A DNA stretch of 64,000 bases from positions 186,001 to 250,000 of the forward strand of contig WNNJ02003812.1 in NCBI GenBank assembly GCA_012934845.2. The letters run 5' to 3'. Made by a program: the position numbers and the translations under genes. Source of the stretch: Pomphorhynchus laevis (taxonomy: Eukaryota > Acanthocephala > Palaeacanthocephala > Echinorhynchida > Pomphorhynchidae). Positions 63,726 to 64,000 of the stretch are shown here, in pieces (positions within the stretch are counted from its first letter, which is position 1; every line of letters begins with the position of its first letter). The notes below the pieces were generated by a model. That model saw only the letters and a list, made by a program, of their open reading frames with translations. It was not told the DNA's origin and ran no database searches.

Positions 63726-63895
63726 TCGTTAAAACATTTTATTGAGGAAAGGCCAAAAATAAATGATAGTTGAACCTTTATTTGGGTGAATATGCTCGCA
63801 AGCTAAATTCGCGCGTGAATAGCTTACCTCACGTTGAAAAACTTTTAGACTACATTAAAGACTTATTTTAAGTTAAAAACATTTAATCAAAATGG
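63726..63895 (-). repeat. Right terminal inverted repeat
   Basis: This is the mirror of the left terminal repeat. The outermost matching bases are AACATTTAATCAAAAT on this side against ATGTTGATGAAATGTT on the left. Confidence 0.75.
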
Positions 63896-64000
63896 TTATT
63901 TTTTCATTACTATGGTGAAAACCTAAATTGAACATATCTTCTCAACTAAAACATTACATTTCTGTTCACCCGAGAGAAGAGCCGATTGACTTTTATTTCA

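Larger units (their letters stand above)
62165..63895 (-). mobile_element. Merlin/ISXO2-like DNA transposon with long TIRs
   Basis: Left (62165-62332) and right (63726-63895) ends are inverted copies, about 85% identical by eye: TTTTTAACTTAAAATAAGTC, TTTAATGT-GTCTAAAAG, CTATTCACGCGCGAATTT, CCCAAATAAAGGTTCA and AAAATGTTTTAA. Between them lie two direct copies of a decayed transposase segment on the minus strand. Total length is about 1.73 kb. A target-site duplication was not clear. Confidence 0.75.

Noticed and set aside
1-64000. tRNA, rRNA or snRNA genes
   Set aside because: I looked for cloverleaf A/B-box words and conserved rRNA blocks and saw none; short or divergent RNA genes could be missed without a covariance search.

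Overview
This is an AT-rich eukaryotic window, almost certainly from an invertebrate metazoan. The evidence is a spliced gene with GT-AG introns of about 60 to 2,800 bp, a metazoan CCAR1-type protein, and a dense load of animal-type transposable elements: several non-LTR (LINE) families, a Penelope-like element, Gypsy fragments, a Merlin/ISXO2-type DNA transposon and MITE-like hairpins. I cannot place the species. Nothing supports a bacterial or viral genome, and most short ORFs are chance frames or transposon debris.

Layout. 1-6.2 kb: AT-rich, no confident gene; direct repeats near 2 kb and a degenerate short tandem repeat at 4.05-4.45 kb. 6.2-8.2 kb: tandem, truncated copies of a Penelope-like element (PLE) with a reverse transcriptase (RT) and a recurring 3' module. 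That module returns at 1.0-1.5, 33.5-34.0, 58.7-61.0 and 61.5-61.7 kb. A candidate hidden minus-strand exon lies at 8358-8492. 9.9-38.9 kb: a graveyard of nested LINEs. Family A (CR1/L2-like, seven fragments plus a tail relic) dominates. Family B (ORF1 with a zinc knuckle, APE endonuclease, RT) has one minus and one plus copy. Pieces of CR1/Jockey-type LINEs (family C) and Gypsy gag/pol are interleaved. An 18-copy 16-bp minisatellite sits just upstream of the most complete family A copy. 39-44 kb: AT-rich, with a perfect 82-bp-arm palindrome and an RT-tail fragment.

44.3-58.1 kb: the one convincing host gene, the 3' twelve exons of a CCAR1/CCAR2/lst-3 homologue on the plus strand. All exon phases agree and give 994 codons plus a stop. 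The 5' exons (start codon, S1-like domain) were not found. Its introns hold an RTE LINE fragment, two copies of a hairpin MITE (a third lies just 3' of the gene), a LINE 3' end, a 130-bp tandem duplication and a dead duplicate of one of its own exons.

58.2-64 kb: more PLE 3' modules, a second copy of an interspersed repeat also seen at 37.9 kb, and a Merlin-like transposon (62165-63895) with about 165-bp terminal inverted repeats and decayed transposase.

The most intriguing signal is the PLE 3' module. It carries all the short hammerhead-ribozyme sequence elements (GUH, CUGAUGA, GAAA) and sequence for all three helices, but in a strand order that is not a standard circular permutation.
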